A stretch of DNA of 64,000 bases from Corynebacterium pseudotuberculosis (GCF_002155265.1 NZ_CP021251.1:558001-622000), one strand, 5' to 3'; shown: positions 1 to 9,896, counted from the first letter of the stretch. Numbers and translations are program-made. Notes: generated by a model from the sequence alone, not told the origin.

Positions 1-1
1 C

Positions 2-1921
2 GGGGAACTTAACAATCGTGAGCTCGAGGATCTCCTTCTCGGCCCTATTGGCGGTGCGGATTCGGTGACCCTGCGTCGGCTTTATCGTGGGCTACGTAAA
101 GTTGAAATGAGCCGTGGCGGGAGCCGGCGTGCCATAGAACTGTTAAAAATCCTCATTAGCCCCCGTCCATCGGAGGAACAAAACGACCTAATAGGAGAAG
201 CTGAGGAGGTTCTTTCTGAAAGAGAACTACAGATTTTAGAAAGAACCAGAAGGGTGCTCTTGCGAGGTGCTCAACCAGGTAGCGTTGAAGAAGTCCTGTG
301 GGCAATTTGGCATGAAACCGGTTTAGCCAATCACCTACAAGCGGTGAGTTTAAGGGGCGGAGCTGCAGGCTCTCAGGCGGATCGTGACCTTGACGCGGCA
401 ATGGCGCTCTTTGATGCCGCGGGGGACTGGGTGGAACGACGCCCTACGGCGGGGATTGTGTCCTTTATGCGGCACATCGCAGAACAAGAGCTGCCCACAG
501 GCGTGCGCGACCGGCGACAAATCCGAACACAGGCCGTACAGCTTCTTACAGCTCATGCAGCGCTTGGTCAACAGTGGCATACAGTGATCGTTGCAGGAGT
601 ACAGGAGGGGAGCTGGCCTTCTCTTGGGGAAACCGGAACTCTTTTTGGCCAGGAGGAGCTCACGGACCTCATTGATTCAGGCATAGAACCAAATACCATC
701 GTTATGCGTTCTAAGGACCGGCTTGATGAGGAACGCCGCCTTTTCCATGTGGCTAAGAGCCGAGCCACGCATCGTCTGTATATCACCGCTGTGGAGGATC
801 CTGCGTCTAATGACGTAGCCGAGCCATCGCGTTTTATAGAAGAGCTTGATCCTTCGTTTTTCCAGCAACAATCGCAGGAGAATGAAGCATCGTATGCGGA
901 TCTTTCTGTGCCCTTGGCCCCCAAAGACACCGGTTTGGAAGACTATATTCGGCTTTTGAGCGTTCCAGCGATGGTAGCGGAGTTACGTCGAGAAGTTCGT
1001 AACAGCGACTCGCCACAGCGGCGCCGTGATCAGGCTGCTCGTCAGCTAGCGCGTCTAGCGTCGGCCGGAGTCCCGGGGGCGCACCCTGAAGAATGGTGGG
1101 GTGAAGGCGGACCTTCCACTGATCAGCCATTACAACAGCGGTCTATTTCTCCTTCCCTTATAGAACAGGGTCTTACGTGTCCTTTGCGCGCTCGACTGGA
1201 TGCCGTTATTGAGGGAGAAGAGACACCATTTCAAATGCTGAAAGGCTCTTTGGCCCATGCGTATGCAGAAGCAATTGCTCGGGGAGTGGAGTCGGAGACA
1301 GCAAAAGAACTCACTACTGAGGCATTCCTCCGGCTGCTTAATGCTCCTGCGTGGCAGCAGGAGACAGAAAAAGCCGCGTGGATACGGATGATTGAGCGTT
1401 TAGAGGAATGGATAACGGTGTCGGCGGCCCGGTATGAGCTGGTGGGAGTAGAAACCTCAGTGAACACGAAGATCGCAGAGGGAATCACCATCAGAGGCCG
1501 TATAGACAGGATAGAGCGCACTCAGGACGGCGCGTATCGGATCATCGACTATAAGACGGGCACCCGCGGGCTAAGTGCGAAGGAGGTCGCCGATCACAAA
1601 CAATTGATGGCGTACCAACTTGCATTGAGCAAAGGGAAGCTTAGTGATACCGGCGATGTGATCAGCGGGAATGACGAGGAATCGCTGATCGTAGACCAGG
1701 CAGTACTGGTGTATCCCGGTTCTACAACAAAGAAGATCAAAACCTGTGAACAGGCGACAAAAACTCCAGAGGAACTCCAGGAATTTGCAGACCTGCTACC
1801 ACCGCTGATCCAGAATCTGACTGGTCCTAGTCTTATGGCGGTTGTCAACGATGGATGTTCGAATTGCTCGATAATCAACATATGTCCAGCGCAGCCCGAA
1901 GGAAGGATGACCCCGGCATGA
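2..1921 (+). CDS. adnA: AdnA-like helicase-nuclease subunit, C-terminal part (5' end outside window)
   Basis: This is the C-terminal 639 residues of a UvrD/PcrA-like helicase fused to a RecB-type nuclease. The frame is open from base 2, so the real start lies upstream; the first ATG-like codon at 65 is internal. A helicase tail is visible (EGSWPS, then DEERRLFHVAKSRA as motif VI). The C-terminal PD-(D/E)XK nuclease shows GRIDR and IIDYKTG. Cysteines before and after it (LTCPLR; GCSNCSIINICP) fit the 4Fe-4S staple of AddB/AdnA-type nucleases. The next gene starts on the stop codon (ATGA overlap), so the pair is translationally coupled. In mycobacteria AdnA and AdnB form the heterodimeric end-resection motor-nuclease, and the downstream order here matches Rv3202c-Rv3198c. 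I assign AdnA by position and the Fe-S cysteines. Confidence 0.9.
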   Translation, partial: GELNNRELEDLLLGPIGGADSVTLRRLYRGLRKVEMSRGGSRRAIELLKILISPRPSEEQNDLIGEAEEVLSERELQILERTRRVLLRGAQPGSVEEVLWAIWHETGLANHLQAVSLRGGAAGSQADRDLDAAMALFDAAGDWVERRPTAGIVSFMRHIAEQELPTGVRDRRQIRTQAVQLLTAHAALGQQWHTVIVAGVQEGSWPSLGETGTLFGQEELTDLIDSGIEPNTIVMRSKDRLDEERRLFHVAKSRATHRLYITAVEDPASNDVAEPSRFIEELDPSFFQQQSQENEASYADLSVPLAPKDTGLEDYIRLLSVPAMVAELRREVRNSDSPQRRRDQAARQLARLASAGVPGAHPEEWWGEGGPSTDQPLQQRSISPSLIEQGLTCPLRARLDAVIEGEETPFQMLKGSLAHAYAEAIARGVESETAKELTTEAFLRLLNAPAWQQETEKAAWIRMIERLEEWITVSAARYELVGVETSVNTKIAEGITIRGRIDRIERTQDGAYRIIDYKTGTRGLSAKEVADHKQLMAYQLALSKGKLSDTGDVISGNDEESLIVDQAVLVYPGSTTKKIKTCEQATKTPEELQEFADLLPPLIQNLTGPSLMAVVNDGCSNCSIINICPAQPEGRMTPA

Positions 1922-4900
1922 TAGATCCGATCGAACTATCGCGATTGCTCAAGCAGAAATTCCCTCCTACGCCGCAGCAAGCGGCAGTCATAGGAGCTGA
2001 GCTCGAACCTATGCTGGTAGTAGCTGGCGCCGGTGCAGGAAAAACAGAAACCATGGCCGCCCGCGTGGTATGGCTGGTGGCTAATAACATAGCGAATCCT
2101 GATCGCATCCTGGGCCTGACGTTTACCAGAAAAGCTGCGCAACAGCTCTCTCAACGCATCCGAGGCCGGCTTGAGCAACTCGCGGGTATGGATGCACTGA
2201 GGGACATCGACCCGAGTGGGGAGCTGTCTTATAAACTAGAGGCTATCGCTCCGACAGTCTCCACGTACGATTCCTATGCCGGCAGCCTGATCCGAGAATA
2301 TGGTTTGTTATTACCGGTGGAACCCACCTCACGGTTAATTACAGAAACCGAGCTTTTTCAGATTGCGTATGACATCGTTATTAACTATTCAGGGAGCTTA
2401 GATACACAGACGCAACCTGTTAACGCGACAGAGAAGCTCTTGTCTTTAGTCTCTGAAATAGACAACCATATTGTTTCGCCGCAGGACATTGTGGAAGAGA
2501 CAGACGCATTTTTATCGGTGCTAGATGACGTAGAGGCGGCGTCTAAGCGCGGGCTAAATCAGATCCTTATCGGGTGGAAGCAGCGTCAGATAATCCGGAA
2601 ACAAATGTTGCCCATGGTCGCGATGCTCAAGCAGCACTTGGCCTACAATAATCTTATGACCTTCGGCGAACAGATGTCGCTTGCCGCCAGACTCGCCGAG
2701 GAAAATCCGCAGGTAGGAGCATCTCAGAGGGATCGGTATTCCGTGGTATTGCTGGATGAATACCAGGACACCGGGCACGCGCAACGGGTGTTGTTACGCA
2801 GCCTCTTTAGCGGCGCCGCAGTCACCGCGGTGGGCGATCCGATGCAATCAATTTACGGATGGCGTGGTGCTACCTCTGCCAACCTCGAGCGTTTTAGAGA
2901 GGACTTTGCACTAGGGGAAGAACCTGCGCAAAAACGCGAGTTAACGGTGAGCTTCCGTAATCCCCCCGAGGTCCTTCAGCTGGCCAACGAGGTATCTCGG
3001 GAAGTCCTGGGAGCCCCGGACAACCCTCGTAGAACAGTGCAACCGCTCTCTTCCCGTGAAGGAGCACCGCACGGGGAAGTAACACTGGGATTTTTCCCTA
3101 GCGCAGAAAAAGAGCGCGAATTTGTAGCCGATCAATTGGCAGAGGCTTATAAAAATCGGGGAGAGAGTTTTACCGCTGCTGTTCTAGTGCGAAAGAAACG
3201 GCACTCTGCTCCCATCGCGTTAGAATTGCAATCGCGGGGAGTTCCCGTGGAAATTGTTGGTTTATCTGGTCTTATAGACATCCCCGAGGTCGCCGATCTG
3301 ATTGCGATCGCAGCGATGTTGATTCGGCCTCAAGACACAAAATCTGCGCTACGAATTTTAGCGGGTCCGCATGTGGGGCTGGGCGCAGCAGATATTCTGG
3401 CATTAGCTGACCGTGCGGCTAACCTCGCAGGACGCGGAAAAGCTGAGCGGGAAGAGAAAAAGACAGATCCGCTTGAGCGCCTGGAACAGATAATCGCTGA
3501 AACCCTGCCCAAGGCACCAGAATCGGTCGTGGGATTGGCAGAGGCTGTTGCAGATCTTGATGTACCACGGGAAGAAGGGGCCGCAACTCGCTATAGCGAC
3601 GAGGGGTTGCGCAGGCTGCAATTGCTGGCATCTGAGCTTAGATATCTGCGTACGCACAGTTTGGGCCACTCATTGCCAGATCTTTTTGCAGATATTGAGC
3701 GAGTATTTGGGATCCGCACCGAAGTATTGCAGCGAGAAGATCCACACTCGGACGGTGCTCCAGGCACGGTACATCTAGATCGTTTTGCTGAAGTTGTCTC
3801 GGATTTTGCGCGGGTTCCAAATGCAACGCTGAGCCAGTTTTTAGATTATCTTGAGCTGAGTAGAAGCCAGGGAGATGGCTTGGAGCCTGGAGAAGTGCAG
3901 GTTCGTTCTGACCGCGTTCAGATCCTCACTGTGCATAAAGCTAAAGGTCTGGAATGGCAGATCGTGAGCGTTATGCACGCAGACTCCAGCACCTATAAGA
4001 CAACAACGTCGACATGGCTTAGCAACGAGTCTGCGGTGCCATCGGCGCTTCGAGGAGATGCCCGAGAAGACGATTCTTTAGTGGGAGCTCCCGTTTGGTA
4101 CATCGATTCTGCAGAATCGCCAGCTGATCTGAAAAAACAAGGAGAGGCTCACATCGCGGAATTTAGGGCTGTGGAAGAGGAAGAGAACGCCCGGTTATTT
4201 TATGTGGCTTTGACCCGTGCAGAGGAGCGTGTTCTGGTTACTGCGTCGACTGACATCACCAAGGCTTCGCCCCCAGGACCTTATGCGCATCTTGATATGC
4301 TACGCACTAAATTTCCAGATTGCGTGGTGGAATGGTTCGACGGCGAGAGTGATGATGCCCTTGAGCCGCCTCTTCCAGAGATCGGAGTTTTTCCGCAAGA
4401 ATTGCGCCCTGAGGGGGCAGACGCCGTAAAAGCTGCCATGGTAGATCTTCCTGAGCTGATAGAAGATGGCGAGCTCTTCGAGCGATGGGAACAAGAGGTA
4501 ACTGCGCTCATCGAGGAACACCATCAGTTGAGTACCCCGGTTGTCCCCGTCGAGTTGGGCCTTGAGCTTACGGCCTCGGACATCGTGAATCTTTCACAGG
4601 ACCCCCAAGCTTTTGCTCGAAGGCGACGCCGCCCAGTTCCTTTCAAACCCAATAGCTATGCCAAGCGCGGAACTGCCTTCCACCAGTGGCTTGAAAACCG
4701 TTTTGGCGCCACAGCCCTACTGGACGCTGATGAGCTCCCTGGTATCGATGATGCGCTGGATGGAACAGAACTAGAGACTTTGAAAGCTCGCTTTTTGGAC
4801 AGCGAGTGGGCGGACCGGACCCCCGAATATGTGGAGCATCCGTTTGAGGTTTCTATTGGCGAGCATATAGTGCGAGGCCGCATGGACGCTGTGTTTAGGG

Positions 4901-5142
4901 ACGCAGATGGCAGATGGATTGTTGTTGATTGGAAGACGGGACAACCCCCCACGGAGGCTGCGGAGCGCCGCTCTGTATCGCTGCAGCTGGCGGTATACCG
5001 ACTAGCGTGGGCCCGGTTGCAGGGAGTCGAACCATCAGAGGTACAAGCACTATTCCATTATGTGGGGCGCAACTTTAGCTATCGGCCCAGCGAGCTTCCG
5101 GATGAGGCGTCGTTAGCTCGAATGCTGGCGTTGAACGTGTAA
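1918..5142 (+). CDS. adnB: AdnB-like ATP-dependent DNA helicase/nuclease
   Basis: This is the lead motor subunit of the actinobacterial AdnAB double-strand-end resection complex (1074 residues; mycobacterial AdnB is about 1100). The SF1A helicase motifs are complete: Walker A GAGAGKT near residues 37-43, LLDEYQDTGHAQ (motif II), GDPMQSIYGWRGA (III), VHKAKGLEW (V region) and RLFYVALTRAEERVLV (VI). A C-terminal RecB-like nuclease has GRMDAVFRDADGRWIVVDWKTGQ. I chose the ATG at 1918 because it overlaps the upstream TGA (ATGA) and GGAAGG lies about 10 bases before it. In-frame starts at 1855 and 1882 would need longer overlaps. It is expected to work with the upstream gene in presynaptic end processing or single-strand annealing. 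Confidence 0.93.
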   Translation: MIDPIELSRLLKQKFPPTPQQAAVIGAELEPMLVVAGAGAGKTETMAARVVWLVANNIANPDRILGLTFTRKAAQQLSQRIRGRLEQLAGMDALRDIDPSGELSYKLEAIAPTVSTYDSYAGSLIREYGLLLPVEPTSRLITETELFQIAYDIVINYSGSLDTQTQPVNATEKLLSLVSEIDNHIVSPQDIVEETDAFLSVLDDVEAASKRGLNQILIGWKQRQIIRKQMLPMVAMLKQHLAYNNLMTFGEQMSLAARLAEENPQVGASQRDRYSVVLLDEYQDTGHAQRVLLRSLFSGAAVTAVGDPMQSIYGWRGATSANLERFREDFALGEEPAQKRELTVSFRNPPEVLQLANEVSREVLGAPDNPRRTVQPLSSREGAPHGEVTLGFFPSAEKEREFVADQLAEAYKNRGESFTAAVLVRKKRHSAPIALELQSRGVPVEIVGLSGLIDIPEVADLIAIAAMLIRPQDTKSALRILAGPHVGLGAADILALADRAANLAGRGKAEREEKKTDPLERLEQIIAETLPKAPESVVGLAEAVADLDVPREEGAATRYSDEGLRRLQLLASELRYLRTHSLGHSLPDLFADIERVFGIRTEVLQREDPHSDGAPGTVHLDRFAEVVSDFARVPNATLSQFLDYLELSRSQGDGLEPGEVQVRSDRVQILTVHKAKGLEWQIVSVMHADSSTYKTTTSTWLSNESAVPSALRGDAREDDSLVGAPVWYIDSAESPADLKKQGEAHIAEFRAVEEEENARLFYVALTRAEERVLVTASTDITKASPPGPYAHLDMLRTKFPDCVVEWFDGESDDALEPPLPEIGVFPQELRPEGADAVKAAMVDLPELIEDGELFERWEQEVTALIEEHHQLSTPVVPVELGLELTASDIVNLSQDPQAFARRRRRPVPFKPNSYAKRGTAFHQWLENRFGATALLDADELPGIDDALDGTELETLKARFLDSEWADRTPEYVEHPFEVSIGEHIVRGRMDAVFRDADGRWIVVDWKTGQPPTEAAERRSVSLQLAVYRLAWARLQGVEPSEVQALFHYVGRNFSYRPSELPDEASLARMLALNV

Positions 5143-5178
5143 TCTTGATGAGCACTTTGAGAAGAACCTAGGAGCATA

Positions 5179-6258
5179 ATGCCGTTGACCAACCGCGATG
5201 CGGGGCGATACCTCGGGGACGAGGGACTCACCGAGTTGCCAGAGCATACCCTGCTCAACGTTATTCGTATCCCCGGAAACCCATTGATCAGTCCAGTGCG
5301 GTTGATCGCTCGGCGTTTTGGCTATGCGTTGGTGCTGATTCTGCTTGTAGCGTTGATCGTTTACTTTGATAAGGGCGGTTACAGCGAGCATCTCACCTTC
5401 ATCGATGCGCTTTATTATTCGGCGGTCTCCTTGTCCACCACCGGTTATGGCGACATCACTCCGGTGACGCAAGGGGCACGTCTTCTCAACATCATCATCA
5501 TCACTCCGCTTCGGTTAACATTTGTTATCCTCCTGGTCGGCACGACGTTGTCAGTGCTGACAGAGGAATCGCGCCGAGCATGGAAGATCCAGCGCTGGAG
5601 GAAACGCATGCGAAACCACACCGTGGTTATTGGATATGGAACTAAAGGACGCTCGGCAGTCTCTGCACTGCTGGCGGATGGCGTGTCTCCTAAGGAGATC
5701 GTTGTTGTGGATACCGATCCTGTAGCGCTTGAGACTGCAAATACGGTAGGACTGGTCACAGTTAATGGTTCTGCGACTAAATCAGAGGTGCTCAAACTCG
5801 CGGGTGTGCCTAAGGCAAAGGCAGTTGTAGTAGCCCCGAATATTGATGACACCGCAGTGTTGGTAACGCTCTCGGTGAGAGAGCTGGCGCCAAGCGCATG
5901 GGTTGTTGCCAGCGTGAGGGAATCTGAGAACCAGCACCTATTGGAACAATCGGGCGCAGATTCAGTGGTGATTTCTTCTGAAACCGCAGGTCGCATGCTT
6001 GGCCTGGCCACGGTGACGCCTTCGGTGGTGGAGATGATGGAAGACTTGTTGTCTCCTGATGAGGGATTTTCCGTTGCAGAACGTCCTGTAGGTGAAGACG
6101 AGGTAGGTGCTAATCCGCGGCACTTGGCGGATATTGTTCTTGGAGTTGTGCGCTCTGGAGAGCTGTATCGAATCGATTCTCCAGAAGCAGAGACCGTGGA
6201 GCCCAGTGATCGATTGCTTTATATCCGACGGGTTTTTAGTGAGGATGTTTCAGATTAA
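5179..6258 (+). CDS. Two-TM potassium channel with RCK/TrkA-N domain
   Basis: This is a voltage-independent K+ channel subunit of 359 residues. Two transmembrane helices (RFGYALVLILLVALIVYF and the LLNIIIITPLRLTFVILLVGTTL segment) flank a pore loop with the selectivity filter TTGYGD. A cytosolic RCK domain follows (HTVVIGYGTKGRSAVSALL, VVDTDP), with a Rossmann-like nucleotide site and a TrkA-C-like tail. TAGGAG stands just ahead of the ATG. It lies 36 bases after adnB and overlaps the next gene by 14 bases, so it is probably in the same transcript. The position equals Rv3200c in M. tuberculosis. The ligand of the RCK domain cannot be read from sequence. Confidence 0.92.
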   Translation: MPLTNRDAGRYLGDEGLTELPEHTLLNVIRIPGNPLISPVRLIARRFGYALVLILLVALIVYFDKGGYSEHLTFIDALYYSAVSLSTTGYGDITPVTQGARLLNIIIITPLRLTFVILLVGTTLSVLTEESRRAWKIQRWRKRMRNHTVVIGYGTKGRSAVSALLADGVSPKEIVVVDTDPVALETANTVGLVTVNGSATKSEVLKLAGVPKAKAVVVAPNIDDTAVLVTLSVRELAPSAWVVASVRESENQHLLEQSGADSVVISSETAGRMLGLATVTPSVVEMMEDLLSPDEGFSVAERPVGEDEVGANPRHLADIVLGVVRSGELYRIDSPEAETVEPSDRLLYIRRVFSEDVSD

Positions 6259-6973
6259 AAAGTGCCTGCTGGTTGATCCTGGTGGACGAGTTCCTGTCCA
6301 GAACGGCCATCCGGTGCTGTCTTCACAGTGGCCAGGCGCTCCAGCCTTTAATGTGACGGATCAGCTGCTAGTGCAAAGAGTGGATCCCGAGGTGGTGGAT
6401 TCGGTGACGGGAACAGCAACGCGACTTTATACCTCCTGGGTGACCAGGGCTATAGCGGTCCTCCGGAACCGTGAAGTAATGGTTTATGATCCAACTTCTG
6501 GAGAGAGATTGGAATATAACGCTCCCACCATCGGGCAGACGCTCGGCGGGAAGGAAGTGTTTCCTCGCATTGACCCGGCAGTGATTGGTCTGATTACGTC
6601 AGAGTCTGATGAGTACGTGCTTGTAGGGGAAAACTCACATCGCTGCGGGTACTTTTCCCTCATCGCTGGTTACCTTGGAATGGGCGAGACCTTTGAGCAA
6701 GCGCTAACTCGAGAGGTGTGGGAAGAAACTGGAAGACGTATCTCTCATATTTCCTATGTAAAAAGTCAGTCGTGGCCTTATAGCGGTGCCATTATGGTGG
6801 GGATGACGGCACAGACAACGGACATGGATGCTGTTGTACAACCAGATGGTGAGCTCAAAGAGATTCGCTGGATAACGCGCAAAGAAATCATCCAAGGAAC
6901 CATCCAGCTTCCGGCTCCGGGCAGTATTGCGCATGACATGATGTGGGATTGGGTAAAGAAACACGATGATTGA
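6245..6973 (+). CDS. nudC: NudC-like Nudix hydrolase lacking the zinc ribbon
   Basis: This is an NADH pyrophosphatase-type Nudix protein of 242 residues. The Nudix box is intact (GYLGMGETFEQALTREVWEETGRR fits GX5EX7REUXEEXGU). It is followed by SQSWPYSGAIMVG, close to the SQPWPFPxS motif that marks NudC enzymes. The C4 zinc ribbon usually found just before EVFPRIDPAVIGLI is gone: that stretch holds no cysteines, which also explains the short length. ATG 6245 is chosen since MFQIKKCLLVDPGG starts where family homology should start; the reading frame itself continues upstream into the channel gene. Likely substrates are NAD(H), NAD-capped RNA or related dinucleotides, but loss of the ribbon makes this less certain. 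Confidence 0.8.
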   Translation: MFQIKKCLLVDPGGRVPVQNGHPVLSSQWPGAPAFNVTDQLLVQRVDPEVVDSVTGTATRLYTSWVTRAIAVLRNREVMVYDPTSGERLEYNAPTIGQTLGGKEVFPRIDPAVIGLITSESDEYVLVGENSHRCGYFSLIAGYLGMGETFEQALTREVWEETGRRISHISYVKSQSWPYSGAIMVGMTAQTTDMDAVVQPDGELKEIRWITRKEIIQGTIQLPAPGSIAHDMMWDWVKKHDD

Positions 6974-9017
6974 TCTCAACGAGCTGGATAGCGATCAAAG
7001 GGCCGCCGCTAGCGCCCCGCGGGGACCAGTAGCTATCCTCGCGGGCGCGGGTACAGGTAAGACTCGAACGATTACCTATCGGATTGCCAATCTTATTGAC
7101 CGCGGCATGGCTAGCCCCAACCGCGTACTTGCAGTGACGTTTACGCGTCGCGCTGCGGGGGAAATGCGGCACCGACTGGGAGTTATGGGGGTCGGGGGTG
7201 TTCAGGCGCAGACCTTTCACTCAGCTGCGATGCGACAACTATCGTATTTTTGGCCGCAAGTGGCGGGGAATCTTCCCTGGAAACTGTTGGATAACAAGTT
7301 TCCGCTCGTTGGCAAAGCAGCGCGCTCGGTAGGCATAGAGACGACGACGGAAAACGTTAGGGATCTTTTAGGCGAGATTGAGTGGGCAAAGGCTACGTTA
7401 ATAACGCCGGACCGTTATGTGGAGCATGTGAAGGATCGGAAGATTCCCGCGGCCGCAGATAAAATTGCCCAGGTATATCGCAGGTATGAGCAGGCTAAAA
7501 CAACGAGTGAAGGCATGCTTCTGGATTTTGATGATCTTTTATTGCACACGGCAGGGGCCATTGAGAATTCGACTGCTATCGCAGAGGAATTTCGGGAGCA
7601 GTATCGCACTTTTGTAGTCGACGAGTACCAGGACGTTACGCCCCTGCAACAGAGAGTGCTGGATGCGTGGCTCGGTGAGCGTGACGATATCACTGTGGTG
7701 GGAGACGCCAATCAGACTATTTATTCTTTTACGGGAGCAACTCCTAATTATCTTTTGGGGTTTTCTCGTAAATACCCTCATGCGACCGTAGTCAAACTAC
7801 AGCGAGATTATAGGTCGACCCCCCAAGTGACGGACCTTGCCAATACGGTCATTGGGAAGGCTCGGGGTCGGGTAGCTGGTACCCGGCTTCAATTGGAAGG
7901 AATGCGCCCTCCCGGTCCGGATCCGGAATTCTGCACTTTCGACGATGAACCGGCTGAGGCTCGCGCCGTAGCTAGTAGGATTAAAGAACTCTTAGACAAG
8001 GGGGTTGCAGCGTCGGAAATCGCGGTGCTTTATCGCATCAACGCGCAATCGGCGGTTTTTGAGCAGGCCCTTGCAGATGCCGGGATCGTTTACCAGGTGC
8101 GTGGTGGCGGCGAGTTTTTCCAGCGCGCGGAGATTCGCCAGGCAATGTCGCAGCTTGTTCGCGTGGCCCAGCGCACGGGAACGGAATCGATCCGAGGCTC
8201 TGCCCTGGAGACCTTGGTACGCTCGTCGCTAGCACCTTTGGGGTTAACCCCGGAAGAACCGGAAGGAACGCAGGCTCGCGAACGGTGGCAATCCCTAGAT
8301 GCCCTTGCAGAGCTCACTGTAGAGCTGACTCAAGCTACACCGGATTTGGATATCCAAGGACTCCTAGAACAGCTCAATCAGCGTGCAAGCGCAAAGCACC
8401 CACCGACGATGCAAGGCGTGACTTTAGCGTCTCTGCATGCGGCTAAAGGCTTGGAATGGGATGCGGTGTTCCTTGTGGGGCTTGTAGACGGCACGCTTCC
8501 GATCACTCATGCGCTCAAAGGAGGGGAGCCCCATATTGAAGAGGAACGCAGGCTTTTCTATGTCGGCGTCACCCGTGCCCGGGAACACCTTGTGTGCTCG
8601 TGGGCAAAAGCTCGGCAGGAAGGAGGCCGTGCAACGCGCAAGCGAAGCCGATTTTTTGACGGCATCGTGGAAGAACCTATCCATGCCGCAGTCCCGCCGC
8701 GTACCAAGCGATCACGGCGCTGTCGTGTCTGTGGCTCGCCCTTGAGCACGTCTGCAGAAAACGTGATGGGAAGGTGCGTTGATTGCCCATCGGGCGTGGG
8801 CGAGGAGGTATTTGAGACTCTGAAGGCGTGGCGTCTAGACATGGCCAAAGAGGGGGGCGTACCTGCTTATATAGTCTTTACAGACGCGACCCTGCACGCT
8901 ATTGCTGAGGCCTGCCCGACGACCACCGATGAGCTACTAAAAATTTCGGGTATCGGGCAGATGAAAGCGGAGAAGTATGGCAGTAGCTTGCTAGAAGTTT
9001 TGGCCCAATTTCACTGA
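6966..9017 (+). CDS. uvrD2: ATP-dependent DNA helicase UvrD2
   Basis: This is an SF1A 3'-5' helicase of 683 residues. Walker A is AGAGTGKTRT near the N-terminus; VDEYQDVTPLQQRV is motif II, GDANQTIYSFTGA motif III, LHAAKGLEWDAVF motif V and RRLFYVGVTRARE motif VI. A tetracysteine module (CRVCGSP then GRCVDCPSG, near residues 580-602) links the motor to a C-terminal HRDC domain ending LLKISGIGQMKAEKYG. That order (motor, Cys4, HRDC) is the mycobacterial UvrD2 architecture. The ATG overlaps the upstream stop by 8 bases. In mycobacteria whiB7 follows uvrD2; here the next gene is convergent and there is no room for whiB7. Confidence 0.93.
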   Translation: MIDLNELDSDQRAAASAPRGPVAILAGAGTGKTRTITYRIANLIDRGMASPNRVLAVTFTRRAAGEMRHRLGVMGVGGVQAQTFHSAAMRQLSYFWPQVAGNLPWKLLDNKFPLVGKAARSVGIETTTENVRDLLGEIEWAKATLITPDRYVEHVKDRKIPAAADKIAQVYRRYEQAKTTSEGMLLDFDDLLLHTAGAIENSTAIAEEFREQYRTFVVDEYQDVTPLQQRVLDAWLGERDDITVVGDANQTIYSFTGATPNYLLGFSRKYPHATVVKLQRDYRSTPQVTDLANTVIGKARGRVAGTRLQLEGMRPPGPDPEFCTFDDEPAEARAVASRIKELLDKGVAASEIAVLYRINAQSAVFEQALADAGIVYQVRGGGEFFQRAEIRQAMSQLVRVAQRTGTESIRGSALETLVRSSLAPLGLTPEEPEGTQARERWQSLDALAELTVELTQATPDLDIQGLLEQLNQRASAKHPPTMQGVTLASLHAAKGLEWDAVFLVGLVDGTLPITHALKGGEPHIEEERRLFYVGVTRAREHLVCSWAKARQEGGRATRKRSRFFDGIVEEPIHAAVPPRTKRSRRCRVCGSPLSTSAENVMGRCVDCPSGVGEEVFETLKAWRLDMAKEGGVPAYIVFTDATLHAIAEACPTTTDELLKISGIGQMKAEKYGSSLLEVLAQFH

Positions 9018-9862
9018 CGTTGCAGGTCCCAGCAGAACGGGCACCTAGGGTGGGTGGAGAGACGAGGAAGCCTCTCCACCTCAAAAGCGGAGATCTTGAA
9101 GCTATCGCCGGGGATAACTGACTGGGAGGCTGCAGAATAGACGTTGTTTTGCTCTGAAAGCAGGCTTTGAATCACAAAGATTGCATGGGCAGCGGTGGCC
9201 GTTATGAGGTGGGGTTCCGCTGAAAAAGAATGGCTAGAAAGTAGCGATTGGGTGCGAAGCGCTGGCCACTCGGGATCGGCATCGGTGCGGTAGAGATCGC
9301 TGCAGGCAAGGCAAGGACCACTTCCCGCTATTCGGACGGGACCGATCATTCCGTGGGCGTCGATAAGCGCTACTGGTAGGAGAAAGCCGTGCGTGTTTAT
9401 GCGATCCTCCACGCAGGATTCTTTGGGGTTGCACACGATCACTAAAGTTCGGCGGTGAACATGTTCCATAAAATCCTCTGAGATAGGAAAATGCGTTGAG
9501 CGCAGTACGCTGACCCCGGCTCCTTTTAGGAGGTTTGATATGGCATTTGCTAGGGGGTCGTCGCCGATCACAGCACTCGCGTAGGGGGTGCTCTGCTGTC
9601 GGAGTACCCCGTGGGCGAGCAAATCTTCCATGAGCCCCCGTGCGGCAACAGGATGTAGTCCAGCTGAAGTAAGTTCAGAAATTACCTGAACTTTTGCTCG
9701 TGGCTCGCGTAAGCTGCGAAGTATCGGAACTAGTGCATCGATAAGCTCGCGCGGTGCTGGAAAAATTCCTGCATGCGCTGAGTCGAGCCCAAACTGAATC
9801 CCCTCAGTCCGCGCCAATACTTGGTTACTGGGACTGAGAACTACGTTTCCCCCCGTGTTCAT
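9011..9862 (-). CDS. ThiF/E1-like family protein, Rv3196-type
   Basis: This protein of about 283 residues belongs to the actinobacterial group annotated as ThiF-like or TOMM leader-binding-like proteins. The middle reads VIGDDPLANAISNLLKGAGVSVL, like a worn Rossmann segment. Cysteine pairs GPCLACSDLY and HPRCPFCWDL could hold a zinc, as in E1-like proteins. No adenylation active-site motif is obvious, so enzymatic activity is doubtful. Start: MNTGGNVVLSP at 9862 avoids overlap with the divergent peptidase; MALCAEIT at 9889 is the alternative, and no clear ribosome site decides. The 3' end overlaps the end of uvrD2 by 7 bases. No thiazole/oxazole precursor or cyclodehydratase gene is nearby, so a role in peptide modification is not supported. 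Confidence 0.6.
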   Translation of the reverse strand: MNTGGNVVLSPSNQVLARTEGIQFGLDSAHAGIFPAPRELIDALVPILRSLREPRAKVQVISELTSAGLHPVAARGLMEDLLAHGVLRQQSTPYASAVIGDDPLANAISNLLKGAGVSVLRSTHFPISEDFMEHVHRRTLVIVCNPKESCVEDRINTHGFLLPVALIDAHGMIGPVRIAGSGPCLACSDLYRTDADPEWPALRTQSLLSSHSFSAEPHLITATAAHAIFVIQSLLSEQNNVYSAASQSVIPGDSFKISAFEVERLPRLSTHPRCPFCWDLQRQ

Positions 9863-9896
9863 GACGGTAATTTCAGCACAGAGAGCCATTTTTGTC

